A stretch of DNA of 64,000 nt from Zygnema cylindricum. Its lineage: Eukaryota > Streptophyta > Zygnematophyceae > Zygnematales > Zygnemataceae. Of the stretch, positions 11,036 to 20,881 are shown piece by piece. The stretch spans positions 1-64,000 of the forward strand of contig JBBHKE010003265.1 of assembly GCA_037447655.1 (NCBI GenBank), given 5' to 3'. Each line of letters starts with the position of its first letter. Position 1 is the stretch's first letter. The notes under the pieces are model-generated. The model ran no database searches and had not been told where the DNA came from. It was given only the letters and a program-made list of their open reading frames with translations. The position numbers and the translations under genes were made by a program.

Positions 11036-13184
11036 TAACTCTCTAGTTCCCACCAGATATCTCATGACTCTCTTGGCCGCTTCCCAATCTTCTTCTTAGG
11101 AATTGTTAAGACTCCTACTGATGACTCCTACTACTGCCGCTATGTCCGGTCTTGTAAAGTTCATAAAGTAGATCAAACTTCCTACGACCAGTCTATAAGG
11201 AATTGAATCCATAAACTCTCTCACCTGTGAACTCATCTGATCATCTAAGATTATCACTCCTCCTTCTACACTCCCATCACTTACTTTTTTCAAGTCCATG
11301 GGAGTGGTACAACTGTTTGCTTTTTCCATCTGGATTTTCTCAAGCATATTACCTATTGCTTCTTTCTGAGTTAGTCTGATAATCTTTTTCCCCCTATCTC
11401 TCTCCATTTAGGTCCCCAAAATATATCTTGCATCCCTTAAATCCTTCATATCAAATTTGCTTCAGAGATCTTCTTTAACTTATTGATGTTTTCCAAAGAT
11501 TTACTTAACACAAGCAGACCATCCACATAAATTGCAATAAAAATGACACCATTTTTATCTTCAAACATATAGATAGAATGGTTAGAGCTGATCGGGATAT
11601 ATCCCAAACTGTTGATAAACTCATTTAGTTTCTTATTCCACCGTTTGGGAGCCTACTTTAGTCCATATAAGGACTTTATGAGCATGTAGACTTTGCTCTC
11701 TTCTCCTTCCTCCACAAATTCCTCTGGTTGCCTCATGAATATCTCTTCCTATAACTCACCATTAAAAAATGCAATCTTAATATCCATCTGGTGTATTTCC
11801 ATGTCTTGCGCTGGTGCCAGACTGAGGAGAATCCTTACTGATGCGAACTGAACAACTAGAGCAAAAGTCTCCTCATAGTCAATCCCCTCCTTTTGGGTGA
11901 ACCCCTTTGTTACCTATCGAGGGTTATATCTCTCAATGGTATTATCAGTGTTCAATTTTAGTTTAAACACCCATTTATAGCCAACCCGTTCTCTGTCTGG
12001 AGGACAGTCCGCTAGTTCCCAAGTATTTGCTTCCATGATTGAGGTCATCTCATCATTTATGGCTCTAATCAATCTGTCTTTCTCCAGACTGTTTACTGCC
12101 TTCGAGTATGACTGAGGCTAATCTGGGTGAGATAGCTTAGTTACCTTGTGAGCGGCCTATTTTTCTTGAATCTTTTTGTTGCTCCTTCTCCCCCCCTCAA
12201 ACTCCAAAGCTGGGATGGAGGGAAGTCTTGGATTTCTCCTTACTGTCTCATTAGCTCCCTTCTCCATGGAGGCCGACTCCATTTCCTCCTCTTTTGTCTC
12301 CTCGAAGTCCATAGGAATATGTGAGGTTTCCGATGGATCTCCTGTTTCTTGGATCTCCCCTGAATCTGCATTACATATTTCACTCATGTCCTTTTCAAGA
12401 AGGACGGTGTCCACCTCACCTGCAGACTCAAATCTGATTCTTATCTTCTTGGTATAAGGGTCAAATGACTTCCTTTCATCCATGACAACTAAATTTTTAA
12501 CCAGAATGATATTTCTCTTTACTAAGTCATAGACTTTATATCCCTTGACATCCTAATCATATCCAAGTTTTCCCTTAGCATCTAAATTCCAATTTTTCCT
12601 ATCCGTGTCAGGACTATAAACTTGGCTGCCGAATACTTTAAGGTGAGAGATATCTGGTTTCCTTCCAACCAATCTCTCATAAGGTGTCATTCTTTTCACA
12701 GCAGAGGTAAGGACTCTATTTTTAATGTAGTTGGCACAGTTCATGGCTTCAGCCCAAAATCTCTTTCATATTTTCTTGTCGGCCAACATACTGCATGCAC
12801 TATCTCCTAGTGTTTCGTTCAACCTTTAAGCTACCCTCTTTTGTCCCTAGATATATGGTACGGTTTTCTGTTGCTGAACTCCTTCATCTCTCAAGTAATC
12901 CTCAAACTGGTAAGAGGTATATTCCCCCCCATTATCACTCCTTATTCTCTTAATGGGGGTTCTATGCAACTTCTCACTCCAGGCTTTATATTCTTTGAAG
13001 TACTTTGGTGTTTCAAACTTTGCTTTTAGGAACTAGACTCTAGAGTATCTAGACAAGTCATCGGTTATTGTCAACATAAACCTCTTTCCTCCAACCGAAG
13101 GTACTTTTGCAGGTCCCCAGATATCTCTGTGGACCAGATATAATACTTTCTCACCTCCATATGTGGCGCCCTTGGGAAAAGGAA
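11036..13184 (-). pseudogene. pol: Element B reverse transcriptase and integrase, broken
   Basis: Minus-strand pieces: RNase H start and connection (11096-11407, GVISRSLNNS, RPDIAAVVG), reverse transcriptase (11430-12060), linker (12157-12483) and integrase (12553-13180). The catalytic reverse transcriptase motif reads YVDG instead of YVDD (near 11513-11524), an inactivating change. In integrase HRDIWGP replaces HTDIWGP. The region equivalent to EQNGVAERLNR reads GQKRVA*RLNE, so the catalytic Glu is lost and a stop is present. Several TAA/TAG stops follow. The left flank of element C ends this piece at 13185-13189 (gtttg). Confidence 0.82.
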
Positions 13185-13189
13185 GTTTG

Positions 13190-14228
13190 TGTTGAAATTT
13201 ATAGATTTCTAGAGTATTTTCTAGGTTTAAATATGTCTTTATAAAAAGGAAAGAAAAAGACGGGCAGCCTGCCTCCACCTCTGCTCTCTAACTCCCATAC
13301 TTGTTGTAGTCACTGAAGGTAAGAGAGAGAGGTTGATCCATGGCTGCCTTAGTTCAACAGACAGCTATTTTTAGTAGGTTACTAAAAATATACTTGACGG
13401 ACCAGAGGTTTGATCGCGGGTACCTGCGGTTCGTCAAGTTGACCGGTAGCGGTCAGCTTTATCCTAATAGACTAGGACCAATGCTAAGTACGATGGTATG
13501 TGATAGATATATATTTTGTTTGCGTGACTAAAATTCATTTAACTAGAACTTTATACGGCGTACATAGATTCAGTTATATAAAGTACGACGTACGACGCTA
13601 ATTTGAAACGGATACTACGCATTTTATATCGACATCGGAACAAATGTCACGCAAGCATTTATTACGGCTAAGATTGCGTTTGGCACAAAATCCAACGGCG
13701 CACATCATCGCCGAAATCCCGGAGTGGTCATTTTGGCGTTTTGTGACGTGGCATGACCTGGAGCCACGTGGAGAGATGACATTCGGTCATAGGAATTCCA
13801 AGGAATGTACGGACGAGTGAAAAGCGGACACGCGTCCACTTAATAGCCTTGTCGTACATAGGCCGTACAAAAGGTACATCGGCAGTAGTACTTTTGTGTA
13901 CGATACAGTAATCTGATTGGTCCGTACTTCAGTAGATAGGAGTTATTAGAGAAAATCAGGACTTAGAAAATTTAGGAAGATAGTCATCCCTCCCTTTGAG
14001 AGTTTGTACAAATTGGCAATTTTTGCTACCTCATAACTTATCGCCTGGTTGGCCGTTTTCAGTGATTCTTTTTGCTACGGACTCAAGGGAGTCCAGGCTA
14101 CACAGGGGTGCAGTCAAATTGTCAGTTTGCCTTCTGAGGCAGAAGTGGTTGTGGCTTAAAGTGGGTTAGTTAAATACTATCTAGAGGCTTCCTGTATTCT
14201 GTAGTCCAATGGAGGACACAGAATTGCA
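13190..14228 (+). repeat. Element C 5' LTR
   Basis: TGTTGAAATT...GAATTGCA. It is nearly identical to 17759-18795. It has G-box CACGTG at 13765-13770, an antisense tRNA-like module at 13393-13476, a stem near 13288-13340 (CTCTCT facing AGAGAG) and the perfect hairpin GGACTC-AAGG-GAGTCC near 14077-14092. Its last 20 bases hold the Gag start codon. Confidence 0.9.
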
Positions 14229-15213
14229 GGTTATGGGCCCACCCTCTAGGGTGCCCACCTTCAATGGATCTGGGTTCATCTATTGGGAAGCCATGATGAT
14301 GGGAGCATTGTGTGAAAAACGATACTGGGGTATCGTCAGTGGACAAGTGAAACGTCCACCTTCGGGAACTCCACCAGGATTTGGGGGAGTAAGGTTTTCT
14401 GCAACAACGGCTGCCTCAGCGGAGGAGGCAGATGATGGGGACAGCAGTGTGTCCGAAAAGGAGAAAGGGAAGGAGACACCCCTCACTCCTATTGCCACAG
14501 TATCGGGAACGGCGACTTTGAAGACCGTGGAGAACGATACTCAAATGTGGGAGGATGTAAACATGGCTGCCAAGAACTTCATTTTGAGACACCTCACTCA
14601 AGGTTTGGCCACTCCTCATCTTCACATTTACAAGGCCAAGGAATTGTGGGAAAGCTTGGTGGAGATTTATAGAGCTGGAACTATTCAGGAGCTCCAGTTG
14701 GCTGAGCAAAAACTATTGAGTTACACTTACAAAGGAGGAAAGATGTTAGATTACTGTAATGATCTTTCTTGTTTGTATATGGAAATGGAAAGTGCTGGGT
14801 GGACAGGTACAATGAAAATGAAAGTGAACACCCTTATCATTAAATTACCAGATGAGTTCGAAAACATAGTGTACCGAGTACAGGGAATGCCTGATAGTTC
14901 ATGGAAATGGAACACAGTAGTCAGGATGATACTTGTGCAGGAAAACACAATGGAGATTAGGAGAGGAGGAAAGAGCATTCAAGCTTTAGCAGCAGGAGGG
15001 GACCGATGGGGGAAGGATCCGAAGAAACCTTATAGAGGGGAAAGAGATAATTCTGGGGGACAGAGGCCCCCAAAGGGTCTTTGTCATTTTTGCAAAAAGC
15101 CGGGACACTTTATTGCAGATTGTGTCAAGTTGTCGGAGCTGAGGCTCCAAGAAAACCGTGGAGGGGGTTCTTCCGGAGGGAAGAAAAAGGCACTTGTGGT
15201 TACAAAAGTTTGA
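14209..15213 (+). CDS. gag: Element C Gag, intact 334-residue ORF
   Basis: Copia Gag, the structural protein that packages element RNA in virus-like particles. The start ATG is 20 bases inside the LTR. Residues 9-13 are encoded by the primer site; FNGSGFIYWEAMM (from residue 19) is the N-terminal Gag motif. The central part (about 110-260) is helical, and RRGGKSIQALAAG is shared with the other elements. The zinc knuckle CHFCKKPGHFIADC lies near residues 295-308. In elements I and J the frame continues through VTKV into protease; here foreign sequence begins just after it and gives a stop at once. This is the only undamaged Gag in the window, so it may still be made and could serve as a mobilising or interfering Gag. 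Confidence 0.8.
   Translation: MEDTELQVMGPPSRVPTFNGSGFIYWEAMMMGALCEKRYWGIVSGQVKRPPSGTPPGFGGVRFSATTAASAEEADDGDSSVSEKEKGKETPLTPIATVSGTATLKTVENDTQMWEDVNMAAKNFILRHLTQGLATPHLHIYKAKELWESLVEIYRAGTIQELQLAEQKLLSYTYKGGKMLDYCNDLSCLYMEMESAGWTGTMKMKVNTLIIKLPDEFENIVYRVQGMPDSSWKWNTVVRMILVQENTMEIRRGGKSIQALAAGGDRWGKDPKKPYRGERDNSGGQRPPKGLCHFCKKPGHFIADCVKLSELRLQENRGGGSSGGKKKALVVTKV
14229..14243 (+). other. Primer-binding site of element C (half initiator tRNA-Met)
   Basis: GGTTATGGGCCCACC begins at the first base after the LTR. It is the exact reverse complement of the plant initiator tRNA-Met anticodon-arm sequence as I remember it. It is translated as part of Gag (V-M-G-P). Confidence 0.75.
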
Positions 15214-15276
15214 GGAAGAACCGGGCTGGTTTTTCCGACTCCCGTTGGAGACAAGGCCATGAATGACTTCTGACCA

Positions 15277-15909
15277 ACGGCGGCCCATTACATACTGGTT
15301 GAGGATTGGCCAGACTATTGGCGTTATTGGGAGCCTCGACCCATCGACCGGTGGTTGAACCCCGTCCCGGAAATCCTCGACATCTCTCTAGATGTCCCCG
15401 CTCACCCAACATGGTTGTTCATTGAATCATACAACCATGCATCTAATTTCCCATACATTAGGCGTTTTTAGCCTAATGATGATCGTTTCACATGGATTGT
15501 GCGTAGACCGATCAGATTTGAAATTGATTTGCCGGAATTAATCCGCCATTATCACCCTTGGGATCCTTGATTATTCACTATTCTACGTTGTGCAAATCGT
15601 ACTCCAGAGCTAAACGAATTTTTAGAAGCGCGAAGTGCGGTTTTACAACGCTTCCGAAATGCACAAGTGAGGCGTATATATCTTTGAGAAATTTTGAGGG
15701 TCCCACATGTGAATGTGCCCCCCCCACCACCGAAAATAGAACAATTGACGAATAAAGTTGATCTTTTGAATCGCCGAGTGGTGCCACAAGAGGTAGCGAT
15801 GATAAAGGTTTGTCGCTTGATTAATAATTTGACTCGAGAGCTTGCAAGAGTTAGGCGACGTTGATTGGAGTTGATGAAGGCCAATCTCATGCCCTTCATT
15901 GACGACGAG
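15277..15909 (+). pseudogene. Unknown gene fragment captured in element C
   Basis: One reading frame runs 211 codons with five stops. Three of the stops (cct-TGA, ctt-TGA, cgt-TGA) sit where an Arg CGA codon would need a single C-to-T change, so this looks like a once-open frame decayed by CpG deamination. Visible features are an aromatic N-terminal stretch (HYILVEDWPDYWRYWEPRP), a middle part with RFTWIVRRPIRFEIDLPELIRH, a run of prolines (NVPPPPPK) and a helical Arg/Leu-rich end (INNLTRELARVRRR). It ends at GACGAG followed by GTATC, a possible splice donor. I do not recognise the family. It is not part of copia. Confidence 0.5.
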
Positions 15910-16366
15910 GTATCACGATTTCTCCCTCAGCCTACATTGTGCGCCTTAATGTTTTGTTTTGTTTTCTTATTTTTCCATATGTGTGTGAATTTAATCTTTC
16001 TCTTCCCCTTCCTCACCTCATGCATGTAAACATTAATTCAATTCTTACATTTGGTTTTGATGATGTCGGCATTGTGTTTGATAATCCTCATTCCCGGTTT
16101 AATGATGAGACATGCTCGTCGCTGGTTAGTCGATGAAGTGACGAATTCTAATCGGTGGTCGACAGACGACTGTGAAATTGTCACTTCGCAGATATAACGA
16201 CGACTTTACGTCATCCTTGAAACTGCGACAGTAACAATTCGTCGCAGAATATTCCCTTTTCTTTTTACTGTCACTTGAAATTGGTATAGTGCTTACCATC
16301 ATGAATAATGAAGTGATACAAATCATGGAACTCAATTTATCTTTCTACATTGTTTATTCTGTATAG
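15910..16366 (+). other. Probable intron or intergenic part of captured sequence
   Basis: A T-rich stretch with no open frame. It begins with GTATC after 15909, has a T-rich run near 15950-16010 and ends TTATTCTGTATAG before the next coding segment, which fits a splice acceptor. A CGTCGC-rich segment (16110-16240) with short inverted repeats resembles the CGTCGC-rich part of element D (52130-52300). Confidence 0.4.
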
Positions 16367-17083
16367 GGTACCAAAAGGCCAAGCGATGGTGGGTAGAGAG
16401 AAGGTCCATGCTTGACGGAATACGAGAGACAACCCGAACATTCTCTACTTCTAGTTTGGGGGGGAGATCGGTGGCTGTTACCAAGGCTTTGCCTGGACGA
16501 GGAAGGAAGGAAGCTACTTGGTTCAACGTTATACACGAGGAGCTACTTTCAGATTTTGAACGTTTTAAGAAAGCGGGTATGAAGATGCCCACCACAATTC
16601 TCGGGGAGATCGCTAGGGACATACTAAGAGAAAGGAGGAAAAAATACGCCCCGGAATGGTTCAACAATGACGGGTCTGAAATACATCCAGTAATAAATAA
16701 AAGTTGGGTGGAAAGTTGTCAAGAGAAGCACAACATCGTTGTGCGTGCCCAAAAGGGGAAACTACAATGTAGTCCCTAGAAAGAGGAATTCATTGAGCAT
16801 ACCGTAACCTTCCACATAAGTGTTATGAAGCGTGGGCTTGAATCTAGTGAGTCACTTTTCATTATGAATATATTATAATGATGTTTCTTTTTTTGGGTTT
16901 TTTTGTTTTCGTTGTATTCCCTACTTAACGATAAATACTCAAAAAAACTAATATTTTTTTGGTTTGCCGCTGCATGTATATCAGGAATTTTCAACGAAGA
17001 CCTCATGGAAAACATAGATGAAACACACATGATCGTCAACACAGATAATGGAAAGATACAAGGTATACAGGACACCATCGCGG
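16367..17083 (+). pseudogene. DDE_1/CENP-B-type transposase-like gene fragment in element C
   Basis: The first exon-like segment, 16367-16776, encodes YQKAKRWWVERR, then a helix-turn-helix-like stretch and SWVESCQEKHNIVVRAQKGKL, which resembles the end of a CENP-B/Tc5-type DNA-binding domain. It is preceded by an acceptor (GTATAG). A second segment (~16985-17083) follows an ATATCAG acceptor and reads EDLMENIDETHMIVNTDNG. The position and form of IDETH match the first catalytic aspartate of DDE_1 (pogo/Tigger-type) transposases. Presence of likely introns argues against capture from spliced mRNA. Family assignment is from remembered motifs. The downstream catalytic residues are missing. Confidence 0.55.
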
Positions 17084-17316
17084 GTGTGTTTTTTTCTGCC
17101 TCATCTAATATTTTCATTTTTTTTTGATATATATTTGTCTTTGATGAAGGTCTCTCTATTTCTCTCCATCTATATATTTCTGTCTCATGTTATATCTATA
17201 TCTCTCTACCTCCCCCTCTCATACCTTCTCCCTCTCTCTCCCACTACAACATTAGGACATTTTCGTTCTTTAACTCTCTAACTTTTCTTATTTCAGACAA
17301 TGACTCGTATTATAAG
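17084..17316 (+). other. Low-complexity T/C-rich sequence in element C
   Basis: After a possible donor (GGTGTG) the sequence is pyrimidine-rich with runs of CTCTCT and TATATATTT and no coding signal. It ends at the partial LTR starting at 17317. Confidence 0.4.
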
Positions 17317-17758
17317 TGTAGAAATTGATGGTTTGTTTAGTATTTTCTAGGTCTAAATTAAAATGTAGAAAAGAAGCCAAGGCAGTGTGCCTCTAACTTC
17401 TCTCTTCAACACCCACACTTGTTACAGTCACTGAAAGTCAGAGATGAAACTAGAGCCATGGCTGCCTATGCTATCTTGAGATTTACGGGTAGTAGTTTAG
17501 TTGATTTACGGTAGCAATGAAACTGATTTACTAAAAAGAAAGCAGCAGAGCCCAAGATTTGATCCTGGTACCTACCGGCTGTCAAAGTCGCCAACAGTCG
17601 GTAGCTCTATCAATTTAGCCTATGACTAATGTTAAAATACATTGTATTTGATAAATACATAAACATTACAAGGCTAACAAATTCATTTAACGGGAACTGC
17701 TAACGGAATACATAGAGTCAGTTATGTAGAAGTACGGAATACAGTACAGTTAGGAAAC
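17317..17758 (+). repeat. Partial LTR (442 bp) abutting the element C 3' LTR
   Basis: Starts TGTAGAAATTGATGG like the A and K LTRs, and carries the stem-loop (TCTCTCTTCAA side) and an antisense tRNA-like module at 17545-17628 (minus-strand B-box GGATCAAATC). It then stops without a 3' end exactly where the C 3' LTR begins. It is the 5' half of an LTR of another subfamily trapped inside C. Because the gtttg duplication lies outside both, it was already in the unit when C inserted. Confidence 0.7.
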
Positions 17759-18795
17759 TGTTGAAATTTATAGATTTCTAGAGTATTTTCTAGGTTTAAA
17801 TATGTCTTTATAAAAAGGAAAGAAAAAGACGGGCAGCCTGCCTCCACCTCCGCTCTCTAACTCCCATACTTGTTGTAGTCACTGAAGGTAAGAGAGAGAG
17901 GTTGATCCATGGCTGCCTTAGTTCAACAGACAGCTATTTTTAGTAGGTTACTAAAAATATACTTGACGGACCAGAGGTTTGATCCCGGTACCTGCGGTTC
18001 GTCAAGTTGACCGGTAGCGGTCAGCTTTATCCTAATAGACTAGGACCAATGCTAAGTACGATGGTATGTGATAGATATATATTTTGTTTGCGTGACTAAA
18101 ATTCATTTAACTAGAACTTTATACGGCGTACATAGATTCAGTTATATAAAGTACGTCGTACGACGCTAATTCGAAACGGATACTACGCATTTTATATCGA
18201 CATCGGAACAAATGTCACGCAAGCATTTATTACGGCTAAGATTGCGTTTGGCACAAAATCCAACGGCGCACATCATCGCCGAAATCCCGGAGTGGTCATT
18301 TTGGCGTTTTGTGACGTGGCATGACCTGGAGCCACGTGGAGAGATGACATTCGGTCATAGGAATTCCAAGGAATGTACGGACGAGTGAAAAGCGGACACG
18401 CGTCCACTTAATAGCCTTGTCGTACATAGGCCGTACAAAAGGTACATCGGCAGTAGTACTTTTGTGTACGATACAGTAATCTGATTGGTCCGTACTTCAG
18501 TAGATAGGAGTTATTAGAGAGAATCAGGACTTAGAAAATTTAGGTAGATAGTCATCTCTCCCTTTGAGAGTTTGTACAAATTGGCATTTTTGCTACCTCA
18601 TAACTTATCGCCTGGTTGGCCGTTTTCAGTGATTCTTTTTGCTACGGACTCAGGGGAGTCCAGGCTACACAGGGGTGCAGTCAAATTGTCAGTTTGCCTT
18701 CTGAGGCAGAAGTGGTTGTGGCTTAAAGTGGGTTAGTTAAATACTATCTAGAGGCTTCCTGTATTCTGTAGTCCAATGGAGGACACAGAATTGCA
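17759..18795 (+). repeat. Element C 3' LTR
   Basis: Almost identical to 13190-14228. It has the tRNA-like module at 17963-18044, G-box at 18333-18338 and leader hairpin GGACTC-AGGG-GAGTCC near 18644-18659. It is followed by the duplication gtttg at 18796-18800 and by the resumed integrase sequence of element B. Confidence 0.9.
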
Positions 18796-18800
18796 GTTTG

Positions 18801-20881
18801 TGAGCCTTACCTTGAGCACATCCACTACAATCATCCATCATTTCATTATCCCCAATCTGAATGCCTACTATTACCCAAGGCTTTTTTATTTCCCTCAACC
18901 TATCAAAATGCACATGCCCCCATCGCTTATGCCAAATCATCAACTTAAGAACACCAACATAGTAAGCATTCTTCTTTTCATTACTCAGGTTTAGCCTAAA
19001 CATTCCTTGGCTACCCTTATTTGCCGTGAAGTAAACTTTATCTCATACTTAGCTGTAAAGACTCCATTTCTAGTGAAGGTATCAAACTCTTTGTCATCTA
19101 ACACAGACGTAGAGACATGAATTTTTACTCAGTTGAGGATTGTAGAGTACATGTGAGAAGGTGAGTATAGAAGTCTTTCCCTCCACTAAAACTTTCAGAT
19201 CAACTGATCCCACTAGATCTGTTGTAACCACTCTCCCATCCCCATGTTATTTCTCTATAGTAGGGATTTTTCTTATCTTAGTAAAGAGATGTTTATCACG
19301 ACACATATGCATGGATGCACCTGAGTCGATAATCCGTCATTACAGTAGTGCTTTCCCGAATTGCTCCGAGTGCATACTTTTGTTTCCAAGGGATCTCATT
19401 CTCCTCCAGACTCTCGTTAAGAAGAAGCTCCCAGTCCTCCTCCACAAATGACTCGTAATCGGTTTCTCCTTTCAATTTTGTGACCACAAGTGCCTTCTTC
19501 TTCCCTCGGAAGAACCCCCTCCACGGTTCTCTTGGATCCTCATCTCTAACAGCTTGACACAATCTGCTATGAAGTGTCTCGACTTTTTGCTATAATGACA
19601 AATACCCTTTGGGGGCCTCGGTCCACCAGACTGATCTCTTTATTTTTTGTACGATTTCTTCGGGTCCTTCCCCCACCGGTCCCCTTCTGCAGCTAGAGCT
19701 TGAATGCTCTTTCCTCCTCTCCTTATCTCCATTGTGTTTTCCATTGTATCATCCGGACCACTGTATTTCACTTACATGAACTATCAGTCAATTTCTGTAC
19801 TCGGTACACTTTGTTCTTGTACTTGTTTAATAACTTCATGATGAGAGTGTTTACTTTCATCTTCATTGTAATTGTCCACCCGACACTTTCCATCTCCATA
19901 TACAAATAAGAGAGATCACTAGAATAAAGTAACATCTTTTCTCCTTTATAAGTGTAACTCGCTAGCTTTTGCTTAGCCAACTATAGCTCCTGAATAGTAC
20001 CAGCTGTATAGATCTCCACTAACCTCACCCACAACTCCTCAACCTTTTAAATGGTAAGAGGAGGGGTAACCTATAAAAGGGACAAGATAATAAGACCACA
20101 ATCTAATTGCACAACGGAATAATCCCCAATGATCCCTTGTAGGGACAGTAAACTACACAGCGTTCACAGAAAGGTATGAACTTTACTAATCGGGAAGAGA
20201 TTACAAGATTGAAAGCTCACTGTATAGGTCTATTCCAGAATCTACTGTTGACTAAGTCTATTGGACTATTTCAACTATCAGCTACCAGTAAACTTGATTC
20301 TAATTATATACACGTGGACCTTCGCGATCAAACACGATTTAACCATACTACCTTCTAGAACATTGTAGTCTAATCTACATTCTGCGGTGTTGCCATACGG
20401 CTACGCAGCGTTGTTATACTGCTATGTTGCTATGCTGCGCTAGTCTGGCATCGCAGCTGCATTGCTTTGAACCGCAACTGCAGCAACCTAGACTGTACAT
20501 AATTCAATAACCCTGTTACATGGCCAAAGCTTGAGTGAGGTGTCTTAGAATGAAGTTTTTGGCAGCCAAGTTTACGTTTTCCCACATTTGAGTATCGTTC
20601 TCTGCAGTCTTTACGGCCGCCGCTTCCAGTGCTGTGGCAATAGGAGTGATGGGTGTCTCCTTCCCTTTCCCCTTTTTGGACACACAACAGTCCCTATCAT
20701 CTGCTTCCTCCGCTGAAGCAGTCACTGCTGTTGGGAACCTTACGCCTCCAAATCCTGGTGGAGTTCTCGAAGGTGGACGTTTAACTTGTACACTAACGAT
20801 ACCCCAGTATCATTTTTCGCACAAAGCCCCCATCACCATGGCTTCCCAATAGATGAACCTCGATCCATTCAAGATGGGCAC
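18801..20881 (-). pseudogene. gag-pol: Element B integrase N-terminus, protease and gag, broken
   Basis: Minus-strand order from the right: Gag N-terminus (20519-20870, YWEAMV..., SAEEADDRD, WENVNLAAKNFILRHLTQ), Gag centre (19768-19980, SYTYKGEKMLLY, MEMESVGW), the knuckle region (~19560-19620, frame broken), and the Gag-protease linker (19296-19562, RGFFRGKKKALVVTK). Protease and pre-integrase follow at 18737-19300 (IWHKRWGHVHF), then the integrase zinc site CSGCAQGKAH at ~18805-18835. At least eight stops or shifts occur. A ~0.47 kb insertion (~20050-20518) splits Gag. The right end stops at TSD ggcac (20877-20881), where element F inserted. Confidence 0.8.
20050..20518. mobile_element. Small insertion in element B gag, type uncertain
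   Basis: Comparison with element C gag shows about 0.47 kb of extra sequence between the codons around KAEELW and those around HLTQALAM. The exact ends are not fixed. Its right part (20395-20480, TGCTATGCTGCGCTAGTCTGG...) resembles the family-2 LTR of element F in the opposite orientation, so it may be a solo LTR or a short non-autonomous relative of family 2. No open reading frame of note is inside. Confidence 0.5.

Larger units (their letters stand above)
13190..18795 (+). mobile_element. Copia element C: LTRs and gag around a captured gene-like interior
   Basis: Two nearly identical ~1038 bp LTRs (13190-14228 and 17759-18795) bound the unit. The duplication gtttg occurs at 13185-13189 and 18796-18800 inside the integrase gene of B, so the whole unit inserted in one event. 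The interior has a full Gag ORF and then, right after VVTKV, unrelated sequence: an unknown reading frame (15277-15909), DDE_1-like exons (16367-~17083) and a partial LTR (17317-17758). No pol is present, so C is non-autonomous. The close LTR similarity suggests a fairly recent move. Confidence 0.85.
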
